Positions 19,297 through 29,197 are shown, counted from the first letter of the stretch. The stretch: 64,000 bases of DNA from Mycolicibacter virginiensis (GCF_022374935.2 NZ_CP092430.2:3410001-3474000); one strand, 5' to 3'. A program made the numbers and translations. Notes: a model not told the origin generated them from the sequence alone.

Positions 19297-20220
19297 TCAG
19301 CTCGCTTCAGCCCAGGACTCGATGATGGTGCGGGCGATCGAGATCGAGCCGGGCAGCAGGAGTTTGGCGTCGGGGTCGCCGCTGTTCCAGGTCCCGGCGG
19401 ACAACGCGGCCCGCACTTCGTCGCGGGTGAACCATGCCGCCTCGGTGATCTCGCCGTCGCTGAAGACGAAGGTCTGCCCCGGGTCGGCCACGGCGTGGAA
19501 GCCGACCATCAGCGACCGCGGGAACGGCCACGGCTGGCTACCGAGATAGGTCACGTCACGCACGGCCAGCCCGACCTCTTCGTGAACCTCGCGGACCACG
19601 CAGGTCTCGAATGACTCGCCGGCCTCGACGAACCCGGCCAGCAGTGAGAACATCCGGACCGGCCAGTTGTGCTGGCGGGCCAGCACGACACGGTCGGCGC
19701 CGTCGTGCACCAGACAGATCACGGCCGGGTCGATGCGCGGGAATTCCTCCACACCGGTGACCGGGTTGGCCCGCGCCCAGCCGCCGCGCACCGGCTTGGT
19801 CGGCGTGCCGTCGACGGCCGAAAACCGGGCGTGGTCGTGCCAATTCAGCAGTGCGATGGCAGAGGACACCAACTGGGCGCTGACGTCGTCGAAGATGTCA
19901 CCGGTGGCACGGATGTCGAGCACCGAGACGTCGGCCCCGGTCGGCGCCTGTAGCGCGCCGCGGACCGCCCAGACGTGCCGACCGTCCTCGACACGACCCA
20001 GAAACACCGCATCCGATGGCGGTTTATCGGCCAGGTCACTGGCCTCGTGCAGCACCACCCGGCCGCCGGCGACCAATACCTGGTTACGGGGATCAACGCG
20101 CAGCAGCGCGGCGGACGACCAGCCGGCGACGGCCGCGTCGGTGTCGGTACGCAACTGGTCGGCTCGATCAGCCCCGACGCGTGAGAGCAGGGGCACCTGC
20201 CGCAGCTGGAAGTTGCCCAT
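19297..20220 (-). CDS. nudC: NAD+ diphosphatase NudC
   Basis: 307 residues. Nudix box 'GFVEAGESFETCVVREVHEEVGL' with the NudC-specific downstream 'SQPWPFPRSLMVGFHAVAD'. The four-Cys zinc ribbon of E. coli NudC is absent, as in other mycobacterial forms. It cleaves NAD(H) to NMN(H) and AMP and can remove NAD caps from RNA; in mycobacteria it has been linked to isoniazid-NAD adduct breakdown. Two tandem ATGs (20223, 20220) follow GGGGAGGA; the second has the better spacing. The K+ channel gene lies just upstream on the same strand. Confidence 0.92.
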   Translation of the reverse strand: MGNFQLRQVPLLSRVGADRADQLRTDTDAAVAGWSSAALLRVDPRNQVLVAGGRVVLHEASDLADKPPSDAVFLGRVEDGRHVWAVRGALQAPTGADVSVLDIRATGDIFDDVSAQLVSSAIALLNWHDHARFSAVDGTPTKPVRGGWARANPVTGVEEFPRIDPAVICLVHDGADRVVLARQHNWPVRMFSLLAGFVEAGESFETCVVREVHEEVGLAVRDVTYLGSQPWPFPRSLMVGFHAVADPGQTFVFSDGEITEAAWFTRDEVRAALSAGTWNSGDPDAKLLLPGSISIARTIIESWAEAS

Positions 20221-20251
20221 CATTCCTCCCCGCGCCGACGCGCCGCGACCG

Positions 20252-21328
20252 TCACTGGGTGGCCACCGTACGCACGTAGAGCAGCCGGTCACCGGCCTCG
20301 ATCACATCGACCTCCGGTGCATCCAGTCGCAGCAGCCGACCCTCGCGCACCAGGGCGAGGACTATCTCGTTGAGATGCTTGGCCGATCCGCCGACTTCCT
20401 GCTGCTCCACCTCACGCTCGGCGATGGCGTAGCCGGCGTCGGGGGTGAGCAGGTCCTCGATGATCTCGACCACCCGGGGCGTGGTGGTGGCGATGCCGAG
20501 CAAGCGTCCGGCGGTCTCCGAGGACACCACGACCGAGTTGGCGCCGGACTGCTCCAGCAGGTGCTGGTTCTCGGCTTCCCGAATGGACGCCACGATGGTG
20601 GCCTGCGGGGCGATCTCGCGGGCGGTCAGCGTCACCAACGCCGCCGTGGCGTCGGAGCCGGTGGCCACCACGATCGCCGACGCACGCTGGGCGCTGGCCA
20701 GCCGCAGCACATCCGAGCGGGTCGCATCGCCGTCGACGGTCACCAACCCGGCGGTCTTGGCGCGTTCGAGCACGGCTCGGTCGTTGTCCACCACCACGAT
20801 GTCGCTCGGGGTGGTCTCGTCGTCGCCGAGCATCGCCGCGATCGCGGTCTTGCCCTTGGTTCCGTATCCGATGACGATGGTGTGGTCTTTCACTCTCTTC
20901 CTCCAACGCTGAATGCGGAACGCCTGCTGGGAGGTCTCGGTGAACGCCTCAACGGTCGTTCCGACCAGCAAGATCAAGAAGGCGATCCGCAGCGGGGTGA
21001 TGACCAGCACGTTAATCATGCGGGCGAACTCGGTGACGGGCGTGATGTCGCCGTATCCGGTGGTCGACAGCGTCACCGCCGAGTAGTAAAGGCAATCCAG
21101 GAAGGTCAGCCGGTCGCCCTGCACGTCCTGGTAGCCATCGCGGTCGACGTAGACGAACAGCGTGGACACCAGCAGCGCCGCCAGCGCGATCAGACTTCGG
21201 CGGTAGACGGTGCGGCCGGGACTGGACTGCCCGTGCGGCATGCGCAACACGCCGACGAGCGCATAACTGGGTTGGGCGGTCAGCGTCTCGTCAAGACGCC
21301 GCAACCGCCGCCAGCTAGCTCCTGCCAC
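20252..21328 (-). CDS. Potassium channel with RCK (TrkA-N) domain (Rv3200c type)
   Basis: 358 residues. N-terminal membrane part with two helices around a pore loop carrying the selectivity filter 'TLSTTGYGDITP'. A Rossmann RCK domain ('HTIVIGYGTKGKTAIAAML', 'VTVDGDATRSDVLRLA') and a C-terminal TrkA-C-like region follow. It should form a ligand-gated K+ channel in the inner membrane. The GTG at 21328 is used. The gene stops 28 bp before the nudC start codon, so co-transcription is likely. Confidence 0.9.
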   Translation of the reverse strand: MAGASWRRLRRLDETLTAQPSYALVGVLRMPHGQSSPGRTVYRRSLIALAALLVSTLFVYVDRDGYQDVQGDRLTFLDCLYYSAVTLSTTGYGDITPVTEFARMINVLVITPLRIAFLILLVGTTVEAFTETSQQAFRIQRWRKRVKDHTIVIGYGTKGKTAIAAMLGDDETTPSDIVVVDNDRAVLERAKTAGLVTVDGDATRSDVLRLASAQRASAIVVATGSDATAALVTLTAREIAPQATIVASIREAENQHLLEQSGANSVVVSSETAGRLLGIATTTPRVVEIIEDLLTPDAGYAIAEREVEQQEVGGSAKHLNEIVLALVREGRLLRLDAPEVDVIEAGDRLLYVRTVATQ

Positions 21329-21383
21329 GACGGGCGGTCATCGGTCAGCCTGACGCACGGACCCACTGTAACCACACCCATCG

Positions 21384-24300
21384 TCAGGCGTTGAGCAGCG
21401 CGGCCAGGTCAGCCAGTTCGGGCAGCTCGTCGGCGATGACGGTGGTCCCGGAACGCACATAGTGGAAGGCGGCTCGTACCTGCGATGCCGGGCAGCCGGT
21501 CAACGCCGCCCAGGCAAGCCGGTAGACGCCGAGCTGGACAGCCGCGTGCCGGCGCGCGTCAGGCCCGTCGGGGGGCGTTCCGGTCTTCCAGTCCACCACG
21601 GTGACGCCGCCGTCGCGCTCGACGAACACCGCGTCGATCCGACCGCGCACCACTCGGCTGCCGATGACCATCTCGAACGGCACCTCGACGGCGGTGGGAG
21701 TACGGGCTGCCCAGGGCGATTCCAGGAACGCCGCCTGCAGACGGGCCAGCTCCTGCGCATCGGCGCGGGCGGTGTCGGCGTCGGCGGCGCCGGGTAGATC
21801 TTCAAGTTCGAAGAGCCGCTCGGCGCCATAGAGTCGCTGAACCCAATCGTGAAATGCGGTGCCCAACAACGCATGCGGGTCTGGTCGAGCCGGGAGCCGG
21901 CGACTTAGACGCTGCCCCGCGCCATCGGGGTCACGGCTCAACTCGACCAGACCGCTCACCGAGAGCTGGTTGGGCAGGGTGCGGGTCTGCTGGGTTGCGG
22001 CCGTGGCTCGCTCTGCCAGCAGGGCGTCCACGTCGGCGGCCCACCGGCTAGCCGAGGGCGTGTCGTCCTGGGGTTCGCCGGCCTGCAGTTTCGCGGCGAC
22101 CAGTGCCGCGCCGCGTTCGACATCACCGCGGCGGCCGTCCAGCGGGTCAGCGGGCCACACTCCTTCATTTGCGGTGTCGCACAACGGATTTTTCTCTCCG
22201 TCAGCCGGCGCCTGCGCCCAGTGCTCGACCGTCCCGCAGGGCGTCCCCTCATCGGCTGAGCTGTCGATCACCGCCTTGATCTCGGCGAGGAAATCCGACG
22301 GCCCGCGCGGCTTGGCCTCGCCCTGCCCCCAGTGGTGGCCAGAGATCAGCAGGGTGTCTTCGGCTCGGGTGACAGCGACGTAGAGCAGCCGCCGCTCTTC
22401 GTCGACGCGCCGCTGATCCAAGCGGCGCTGATGTTCGGAGATGGCGTCGGACAGCTGTTTTCGGTTGGTGACCGCGTCAGTGTCGAGCAGCGGGACGCCG
22501 TGATCGCCGGGTTCATGCGGCGGTCCCAGCTTCGCCTCTCCTCCGTCGAACCTCGCTGAACCGCCGGGTTCATGCGGCGGTCCCAGCTTCGCCTCTCCTC
22601 CGTCGAACCTCGCTGAACCGCCGGGTTCATGCGGCGGTCCCAGCTTCGCCTCTCCTCCGTCGAACCTCGCTGAACCGCCGGGTTCATGCCGCGGTCCCAG
22701 CTTCGCCTCTCCTCCGTCGAACCTCGCTGAACCGCCGGGCCCAAACGGCTGCGCCCGGTCGCCGCGCAGCAGCGGCGGCAGTTCGGATGCGTCGGAGAGC
22801 CAGCTGCGTCGCGACGCGGTCGACGGGAAAACCCGCGCCACCAGGTGCGGTATCGCGACCACCTGCCATTCCAGCCCCTTGGCGGCATGCACGGTGAGGA
22901 TCTGGACGCGGTCGGCAGCGACTGCTGGCGCTGCCGGCGCCAACCCGTTCTCCACCACGGCGGCGGCATCCAGGTAAGCCAGCAGACCCGGCAGCGCAGC
23001 CTGTGCCCCGGCACCCTCGGCGTAACCGGCCACCACATCGGCGAAGGCGTCGAGTTGTTCGGTACCCGCCGCACTTGCCGCCACCGGCTGCGCGGCGAGC
23101 ACCTCGCAGTCCAGGCCTAGCACCCGGCGTACCTCGGCCACCAAATCGGGCAGCGGATGCCACAGATGGCCGCGCAGCAACGTCAGTTCTTCGGCGAGAG
23201 CGACGATGCGCCGGTACCCGACGGCCGAATAGCGCTCTGCCGGACCAGGATCGGCCAACGCATCGGCCAGACATGCGGTCTCCGAATCGGGCCCGGCCGT
23301 GGCCGCGATCTCCGCGGCCGATACCGGCGCACCGGACTGCTCGGGCCGGGCCAGCTCGGCGGCGCGTCGCCACAGCGCGGCGAGATCGGCGGCGCCGAAC
23401 CGCCAGCGCGGCCCAGTCAGCACCCGCATCGCCGCCGCGCCGGCGGTCGGCTCCTGGATCAGCCGCAGCATCGCCACCAGGTCGGCCACCTCCGGCACAG
23501 ACAGCAGCCCGGCCAGCCCCACCACTTCCACCGGCACGCCGCGGGCGCGGATCGCCTCGGCCAGGGGCGCTGCGTCGGCGTTGCGCCGCACCAGCACGGC
23601 GGCGGTGGGCGGATCCACCCCGTCGGCGTCGGCCTGCCGGTAGCACCGCTGCAAGGCCTCGGCGACCCATTCGTCTTCGGTGACGACGTCGGGCAGCAGG
23701 GCGACCCGCACGTCGCCGGGGGGCGCGGCCGGGCGCGGCCGGAGCGATTGCACCGTCACGGAACGCCGGCGTGCCTCCGCGGAGATCTCGTTGGCCAGGT
23801 GCAGCACCTCTGGCGGGTTGCGCCAGCTGGTCCGCAGCTCCAGGGTGGGCGCCGGACTGCCGTCGGAGAGCGGGAAGTCGGTGGCGAATCGGGGCAAGTT
23901 GGTCGCCGAGGCACCGCGCCAGCCGTAGATCGACTGGATCGGGTCACCCACCGCGGTCAGCGCCAGGTCGTCGTCGACACCGCCGCCGAACAGCGACGAC
24001 AGGGCGATGCGCTGGGCGTGCCCGGTGTCTTGGTACTCGTCGAGCAGCACCACCCGGTAGGTTGCGCGCAACCGGGCGCCGACGGCCTCGTTGGATTCCG
24101 CCAGGCGCGCGGCAGTGGCCATCTGGGCGCCGAAATCCATTGCCCGTTCCGCCCGCATGCGCTGGTGCAGGGCCTCAATCAACGGCACCAGCTCGGCACG
24201 TTCGGTCTGAGTGTCGAGCATCTTGAGCAGCGACTGGTTGGGTTCGGCGCGCTGGCGCGGGCCCGGCGGCAGGGTGTGCACCAGCCGCTCCAGCTCCAGG

Positions 24301-24896
24301 TGCGTGTGGCGCAGTGCGTCGGTGTCCACCAGGTGTTCGGCGAGCTGGCCGGCCAGCCGCAACACCATCGCGGTGACCGCAGCGGGATCCCGGTCGGTGT
24401 CCAGCTCCCCGGGATAACCGCTGACCACGTCGAACGCCAGCTGCCACAGCCCGGTCTCGGTGAGCAGCCGGGTATCGGGCTCGATGCCGAGCAGCAGCCC
24501 GTGCTCGCGCAGCAGCGCGCCCGCGAAGGCGTGATAGGTGCTCACCACAGGTGTCGTGGCCGTGGCGCCGTCGATACCTTTCGCGCCGGATCTATCCGGT
24601 TCGGCCGCCATCAGTCCGGCGCCGGCCAACCGCGCCAACCGGGATCGAACCCGGCGCAGCAGTTGGCCGGCCGCCTTGCGGGTAAAGGTCAGGCCCAAGA
24701 CCTGGCCAGGGTCGGCGTAGCCGTTCGCAACCAGCCACACCACCCGGGCGGCCATCGTCTCGGTCTTACCGGCACCCGCACCGGCAATCACCACCAGCGG
24801 CCCCGGCGGGGCGGCGATGACCGCGGCCTGCTCCTCGGTGGGCTGGTGCAACCCAAGCGCGGCCGCCAGTTCGGCGGGGTCGTAGCGGCCGCTCAT
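21384..24896 (-). CDS. adnB: AdnB subunit of the AdnAB helicase-nuclease, with a repeat insertion
   Basis: 1170 residues: UvrD-type motor with Walker A 'AGAGAGKTETMAARV', 'LLDEYQDTGHAQR', 'GDPIQSIYGWRGA' and '[17 protein letters not shown]', then a RecB-type nuclease ('RGRIDAV' and 'VVDWKTGTPPDG'). AdnAB is the mycobacterial end-resecting motor for double-strand break repair. The ATG at 24896 overlaps the adnA stop (ATGA). Between 'LPPLLRGDRAQPFGP' and 'GDHGVPLLDTDAV', just before motif VI, lie four in-frame copies of a 19-residue repeat. Removing these 76 residues gives about 1,094, the usual AdnB size, so the repeat is an insertion in a surface loop. Confidence 0.95.
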   Translation of the reverse strand: MSGRYDPAELAAALGLHQPTEEQAAVIAAPPGPLVVIAGAGAGKTETMAARVVWLVANGYADPGQVLGLTFTRKAAGQLLRRVRSRLARLAGAGLMAAEPDRSGAKGIDGATATTPVVSTYHAFAGALLREHGLLLGIEPDTRLLTETGLWQLAFDVVSGYPGELDTDRDPAAVTAMVLRLAGQLAEHLVDTDALRHTHLELERLVHTLPPGPRQRAEPNQSLLKMLDTQTERAELVPLIEALHQRMRAERAMDFGAQMATAARLAESNEAVGARLRATYRVVLLDEYQDTGHAQRIALSSLFGGGVDDDLALTAVGDPIQSIYGWRGASATNLPRFATDFPLSDGSPAPTLELRTSWRNPPEVLHLANEISAEARRRSVTVQSLRPRPAAPPGDVRVALLPDVVTEDEWVAEALQRCYRQADADGVDPPTAAVLVRRNADAAPLAEAIRARGVPVEVVGLAGLLSVPEVADLVAMLRLIQEPTAGAAAMRVLTGPRWRFGAADLAALWRRAAELARPEQSGAPVSAAEIAATAGPDSETACLADALADPGPAERYSAVGYRRIVALAEELTLLRGHLWHPLPDLVAEVRRVLGLDCEVLAAQPVAASAAGTEQLDAFADVVAGYAEGAGAQAALPGLLAYLDAAAVVENGLAPAAPAVAADRVQILTVHAAKGLEWQVVAIPHLVARVFPSTASRRSWLSDASELPPLLRGDRAQPFGPGGSARFDGGEAKLGPRHEPGGSARFDGGEAKLGPPHEPGGSARFDGGEAKLGPPHEPGGSARFDGGEAKLGPPHEPGDHGVPLLDTDAVTNRKQLSDAISEHQRRLDQRRVDEERRLLYVAVTRAEDTLLISGHHWGQGEAKPRGPSDFLAEIKAVIDSSADEGTPCGTVEHWAQAPADGEKNPLCDTANEGVWPADPLDGRRGDVERGAALVAAKLQAGEPQDDTPSASRWAADVDALLAERATAATQQTRTLPNQLSVSGLVELSRDPDGAGQRLSRRLPARPDPHALLGTAFHDWVQRLYGAERLFELEDLPGAADADTARADAQELARLQAAFLESPWAARTPTAVEVPFEMVIGSRVVRGRIDAVFVERDGGVTVVDWKTGTPPDGPDARRHAAVQLGVYRLAWAALTGCPASQVRAAFHYVRSGTTVIADELPELADLAALLNA
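22511..22738. repeat. 57-bp tandem repeat x4 inside adnB
   Basis: Four contiguous 57-bp units (22511, 22568, 22625, 22682). The first three are identical as read and the fourth has one visible change (GCGGCGG to GCCGCGG). The unit starts GTTCATGCGGCGG and ends CTGAACCGCCGG. On the adnB strand it encodes G-G-S-A-R-F-D-G-G-E-A-K-L-G-P-P-H-E-P. The same unit, with about four changes, is in the SRAP gene (56802-56982), and part of it is at 63955-64000. Confidence 0.97.
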
Positions 24897-27800
24897 GCGC
24901 CGCACCCACCGTTGTGGGCCGGGCAGATCGGCCGGACCGGGCAGTGCCGGCACCCGTCGTTGACCCGGGCGGTGAACTGCGGGCCGGCGGTGGCCGCGGC
25001 TGCCTGCGCGATCCGCTCCCGCCATTGCCCGCCGGTGTCGGGCGTGAGTGGGTCTTGTTCGCGCTCGGTGGCGCCGACCGTTCCGGGTTTGGCGGGATAG
25101 ACCAGCCGGCCCCCGCCGGGCTGCTCCTCGGGCCCAATGAGCCCGGCTTCGACCGCCAGCTGGTAGACGGCCAACTGGGCGTGCTGTTGTGCGTCGTCCT
25201 TGCTCACCGGGGTCTTCGCGGTCTTGACGTCGACGACCACCAGCCGGCCGGCGGCGTCGCGTTCGACCCGGTCGATCCGGCCACGCAGCCGAACCCCGTC
25301 ATCACCGACGTCGATCACTCCGTCGAAGCCGACCTCGGTGCCGACTTCGGTGAGGTCGCCACGGGTTTGGGACCGCCATGCCAGAAATGTCTCGATGATG
25401 GCGCGATGCCGGTCGAGTTCGTTGGCCGAGTACCACTGCGCCGTGAACGGCAGCCGCTGCCATGCCCGGCTCAGCTCGGCCTGCAGTTCTTGCTGGCTGC
25501 CCGCCGATTCGGCGACCAGCGCGTGTATCACCGATCCGATCGTCGAGCGCAGGTCGCGACCGTCGGTTCCGCCGTGGCGTTCGGCCAGCCAGCGCAGCGG
25601 GCAGTCCAGCAGGCTCTGCAGCGCCGACGGCGACAGGGTGACCGGTCCGTCGCCGGGTTGGCGAAGTGGCTCCTCGCTGCTCAACGGCGCCGCGCCATGC
25701 CAGCTCTGCGGATCGGCACCGGGCACCCCGGCCCGGGCAAGTCGGGCCAATTGCGTTGCAGCGTCAGCGCGTTCGGAGTCGCTGACCTCGGTCTCCGGTG
25801 CACAGACCACGGCACGCAGTCGGCCCACCAGCCCGGCCGCCGACAGCACCGGCGGGGCCACGACCGGTGGCGCCGGTGCTGTTGCGGCATCACCGGTGGC
25901 GCAAGCCGCGAGTTCGGCGAAGAACTCCGACGGGAGTTGTTCCTCGGTGCCGCCGTCTCCGTCGCCGTCGACAGCGGTGATGACCAGCCGGCGCCGTGCC
26001 CGTCCCAGCGCCGCCACCAACAGCCGGCGCTCCTCGGCGAGCAGCGGGGCCCGAGCCGAGACCTCTTCCCCGAAGCCGTGCAGGGTGTCCAGGAGCCGCT
26101 GGGTTCCCAGCACGCCGCCGCGCGGAACAGTATTGGGCCACAGTCCTTCCTGGACTCCGGCGATGACCACCAGATCCCATTCGCGCCCGAGTGCGGCGTG
26201 CGCACTGAGCACACCGACCGCCTCCGTGCCCATTGCGGACTCGACGCGGGGTGCCGCCAGTTGCATGGCGGTGACGTATTCGACCAGCCCGTTCAGGGTG
26301 GCACCGGCGGTGCGCGCCGCGTACTGCTCAGCCAGGTCGAACAGTGCGGTCACCGCGTCCAGATCCCGACCGGCTTGAGCGCCTGCCGTACCGCCGCGCT
26401 CGGCAGCCGAGAGCCAGCGTTGTTGCAGCCCTGAGCGATTCCAAGCCTGCCACAGTGTGTGGTGCGGGTCGCGGCCGTCGGCGTGGCTGCGGGCCGCGGC
26501 CTGCAACACCCCGCGAACCCGGCGCAGCGCGCGGCCGTGCGCGGCCGGCAGCTCACCCGCCGCGCCGGTGAGCACAGCCGCGAGACGGTCTCCGGGCTCA
26601 TGCCGTTCATGCGGGGTTCCCGGACGGGCCGCGCCGCGGCGCAGGGTGCGTTGCAGTTGCCGCAGGGAGATCGGGTCCACGCGCCCGATCGGCCCACTGA
26701 GCAAGGCCAGCGCCCGAGTTCCGTCCACGACGTCAGCGGTGCACTCCAGCACCGTCAGCAAGGCGGCCACCGCGGGCTGTTCGGCCAGCAACCCACCACT
26801 GGCCGGCAACATGACCGGAATCCCGGCGGCAGCCAGGGTGCGGGGCAGCCGCGCGGCCGCCCGCGGCACCGACCGGACGATCACCGCCATCTGCGACCAC
26901 GGCACCCCATCGATCAGGTGGGCGCGCCGCAAGGTGTCGGCGATCAGGGCGGCCTCGGCGTGGCTGCTGGCCGCGGTGCGCACGCTCACCGCTCCGGCAT
27001 CGGGTCCGGTGCCCTCGATGCGACGCGTGGCGCTGGTCCCGGGCAGCCGCGCGGCGACGAAGCTGATTGCCTTGGCCACCGCCGGGGAGCAGCGGTGCGA
27101 CGTCGTCAGCGTCACCACGGGCACCGCGGCTCCGTCGGGTTGCGCGTCGTCGCCCAGCAGGACGGTGGGTTCGGCACCGCGGAAACCGAACACCGCCTGA
27201 TCGGGGTCGCCCGCGATCACCGTCCGGTGCACGCCGGCGGCAAGCACCCGCACCAACCGTGCCGCCTGCGGGTCGAGTTGCTGGGCGTCGTCGACCAGCA
27301 GTAGCCGGATCCGGCTACGTTCGTCGACGAGCAGATCCGGGTCGGTCGCGAAGGCCTCCAGCGCCGCCCCGACCAATTCCGCTGCGCCCAGCGCCGGCGT
27401 GGTCGCCTGGGGCGCCGCTGTACCGACCGCGGCGCGCAGCAGCATCACCTGTTCGTACTGCTGGGCGAACCGGCCCGCGGCCGTCCACTCCGGGCGGCGG
27501 CAGCGCTTGCCCAACCTGGTCAGCTCCGCCGGATCCACGCCCCGTTCGGCGCAGCGCGCCATCAAGTCCCGCAGTTCGGTGGCGAAGCCGTCGGTGGCCA
27601 GGGCCGCGTGCAGCGACGGCGGCCAGGCCCCGGCTCCGTCCCCGGCGAGCAGTTCCCGGATCACGCTGTCCTGTTCGGCGCCGGTGACCAGCCGTGGTGG
27701 GGTGGCCTCGGCCCGCCGGGCGGCGCGCTGCAGGACCGCGAAGGCATAGCCGTGCACCGTGCGCACCAGCGGTTCCCGGATCGCCTGGCCGCTGTCGGGC

Positions 27801-28042
27801 CCGCCGGCGGCCAGCAACGTCGCGGTCAGCGCTCCGCGGTCCGCCGCGGGAAGCCGGCCCGAGCCCGTGAGCAGCAGCACCGAATTCGCGTCCACGCCGG
27901 CGGCGACGTGGGCGTGGGCCACCTCCTCCAGCAGGCGGGTCTTGCCGGTGCCGGGTCCTCCGCGCACCTGCAAAACGCCACGCGCGCGCGGATCGAGTGC
28001 CGCGGCGGCCTGCGCGGCGGATGATCCCCAATCGTGTGGCAT
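24893..28042 (-). CDS. adnA: AdnA subunit of the AdnAB helicase-nuclease
   Basis: 1049 residues. A UvrD/PcrA-like motor with Walker A 'VRGGPGTGKTRLLEEV', 'LLVDDAQQLDPQAARLV' and 'GDPDQAVFGFRGAEP', then a RecB-like nuclease ('LRGRIDRVERD', 'VVDVKTAKTPVSKDDAQQH'). The C-terminal Cys cluster 'CRHCPVRPICPAHNGGC' fits the nuclease Fe-S cluster. It forms a heterodimer with AdnB, encoded immediately downstream with a 4-nt ATGA overlap. The ATG at 28042 ('MPHDWGSSAAQ') is preferred over one ten codons upstream. Divergent from lipV. Confidence 0.95.
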   Translation of the reverse strand: MPHDWGSSAAQAAAALDPRARGVLQVRGGPGTGKTRLLEEVAHAHVAAGVDANSVLLLTGSGRLPAADRGALTATLLAAGGPDSGQAIREPLVRTVHGYAFAVLQRAARRAEATPPRLVTGAEQDSVIRELLAGDGAGAWPPSLHAALATDGFATELRDLMARCAERGVDPAELTRLGKRCRRPEWTAAGRFAQQYEQVMLLRAAVGTAAPQATTPALGAAELVGAALEAFATDPDLLVDERSRIRLLLVDDAQQLDPQAARLVRVLAAGVHRTVIAGDPDQAVFGFRGAEPTVLLGDDAQPDGAAVPVVTLTTSHRCSPAVAKAISFVAARLPGTSATRRIEGTGPDAGAVSVRTAASSHAEAALIADTLRRAHLIDGVPWSQMAVIVRSVPRAAARLPRTLAAAGIPVMLPASGGLLAEQPAVAALLTVLECTADVVDGTRALALLSGPIGRVDPISLRQLQRTLRRGAARPGTPHERHEPGDRLAAVLTGAAGELPAAHGRALRRVRGVLQAAARSHADGRDPHHTLWQAWNRSGLQQRWLSAAERGGTAGAQAGRDLDAVTALFDLAEQYAARTAGATLNGLVEYVTAMQLAAPRVESAMGTEAVGVLSAHAALGREWDLVVIAGVQEGLWPNTVPRGGVLGTQRLLDTLHGFGEEVSARAPLLAEERRLLVAALGRARRRLVITAVDGDGDGGTEEQLPSEFFAELAACATGDAATAPAPPVVAPPVLSAAGLVGRLRAVVCAPETEVSDSERADAATQLARLARAGVPGADPQSWHGAAPLSSEEPLRQPGDGPVTLSPSALQSLLDCPLRWLAERHGGTDGRDLRSTIGSVIHALVAESAGSQQELQAELSRAWQRLPFTAQWYSANELDRHRAIIETFLAWRSQTRGDLTEVGTEVGFDGVIDVGDDGVRLRGRIDRVERDAAGRLVVVDVKTAKTPVSKDDAQQHAQLAVYQLAVEAGLIGPEEQPGGGRLVYPAKPGTVGATEREQDPLTPDTGGQWRERIAQAAAATAGPQFTARVNDGCRHCPVRPICPAHNGGCGA

Positions 28043-28100
28043 GCCGCCTATGAGAGCACTGCCCTCCGACAAGTCTGGGCGCGGCTGGCACCATCGACGG

Positions 28101-28889
28101 GTGAATCCCGATCATCGACTGCATGTGCACCGCTACGGCCCGGACGGACCGGTGGGGCTCCTGGCGATCCACGGGCTGACCGGTCACGGGGCTCGCTGGC
28201 GCTACGTGGCCGAGCATCTGTCCGACATTGCCGTCGCGGCACCGGACCTGATCGGCCACGGGCACTCATCGTGGGCGGCCCCGTGGAGCATCGACGCCAA
28301 CGTCGCGGCGCTGGTGGCGCTGCTGGAGGACGGCGCTGCTGGCCCGGTCCCGGTGGTCGCGCATTCCTTCGGCGGTGCCATAGCGCTGCATCTAGCCGTG
28401 GCACGGCCCGATCTGGTCGACACGCTGATCCTGCTCGACCCGGCGATCGGCCTGGACGGCGAGTGGATGGCCACGATCGCCGCTGCGATGCTGGCCTCTC
28501 CCGACTACCCCGACCCTGCGGAGGCGCGGGCCGAGAAGGAGAACGGCGCGTGGTCCGACGTGGATCCCGGCCTGCTCGACATCGAACTCGCTGAGCATTT
28601 GGTCGCGCTGCCCGCGGGCCGCTTCGGTTGGCGTATCAGCGTGCCCGCGGTGATGTCGTACTGGAGCGAGCTGGCCCGCCCCGTGGTGCTGCCGAAATCC
28701 ACGCCGACCACCGTGGTGCGGGCCACCCGCACCTCGCCGCCGTATGTGGAAACGGCGCTCATCGATGGTTTGCGGGATCGGCTGGGCGCGAACTTTCAGC
28801 TGGTGGACTTCGACTGCAATCACATGGTCGACCAGGCCCGTCCCGCCGAGGCTGCCGCCGTGATCCGCGCGCAGCTGGCCCGGCGCTAG
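28101..28889 (+). CDS. lipV: Alpha/beta hydrolase LipV
   Basis: 262 residues from the GTG at 28101. Nucleophile elbow 'VVAHSFGGA' places the catalytic Ser at 89 (AHSFG, a variant of GxSxG), with an oxyanion 'IHGLTGHG', 'DLIGHGHS' and C-terminal His in 'DCNHMVDQ'. LipV is described as a cytosolic serine esterase/lipase acting on short acyl chains. An ATG at 28050 would add 17 low-similarity residues. The ATL gene follows after 11 bp, so a two-gene operon is likely; adnA is divergent across 58 bp. Confidence 0.88.
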   Translation: MNPDHRLHVHRYGPDGPVGLLAIHGLTGHGARWRYVAEHLSDIAVAAPDLIGHGHSSWAAPWSIDANVAALVALLEDGAAGPVPVVAHSFGGAIALHLAVARPDLVDTLILLDPAIGLDGEWMATIAAAMLASPDYPDPAEARAEKENGAWSDVDPGLLDIELAEHLVALPAGRFGWRISVPAVMSYWSELARPVVLPKSTPTTVVRATRTSPPYVETALIDGLRDRLGANFQLVDFDCNHMVDQARPAEAAAVIRAQLARR

Positions 28890-28900
28890 GAGCGCGGTCC

Positions 28901-29197
28901 GTGGCGGCCATCACCGACGAACAGGTCGAGCTGGTGCGCGCGCTGATCATCAGCGTGCCCGCCGGCCGGGTCACCACCTATGGCGACGTCGCTTCCGCGG
29001 CAGGGCTTTCCAGTCCTCGCATCGTGGGCTGGATTCTGCGCATCGACGGCACCGATCTGCCCTGGCACCGGGTGCTCCCGGCGTCCGGACGGCCGACGGA
29101 CCACTTGCGCACCGAGCAGTTGGAACGCCTTCGCGCCGAAGGAGTCCTGGCCGTCGACGGGAAAGTGGATCTGCGCACGCTGCGACACCGGTTCTGA
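28901..29197 (+). CDS. Alkyltransferase-like (ATL) DNA-repair protein
   Basis: 98 residues with the MGMT DNA-binding fold ('GRVTTYGDVASAAGLSSPRIVGWIL'). The active-site segment reads P54-W-H-R-V, with Trp55 in place of the methyl-acceptor Cys of PCHRV. That substitution defines ATL proteins, which bind O6-alkylguanine and flip it without repair, then recruit nucleotide excision repair. The GTG start has AGGAG in the gap after lipV (11 bp). A palindromic repeat separates it from the convergent gene. Confidence 0.88.
   Translation: MAAITDEQVELVRALIISVPAGRVTTYGDVASAAGLSSPRIVGWILRIDGTDLPWHRVLPASGRPTDHLRTEQLERLRAEGVLAVDGKVDLRTLRHRF

Noticed and set aside
21328..21371. Leaderless six-codon uORF before the K+ channel gene
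   Set aside because: A TACAGT box precedes a GTG with a six-codon frame, but so short a frame is expected by chance and nothing else supports it.
22511..22738. CRISPR-like array
   Set aside because: The units are contiguous 57-bp direct repeats with no unique spacers and stay in frame within adnB; no cas genes are present.
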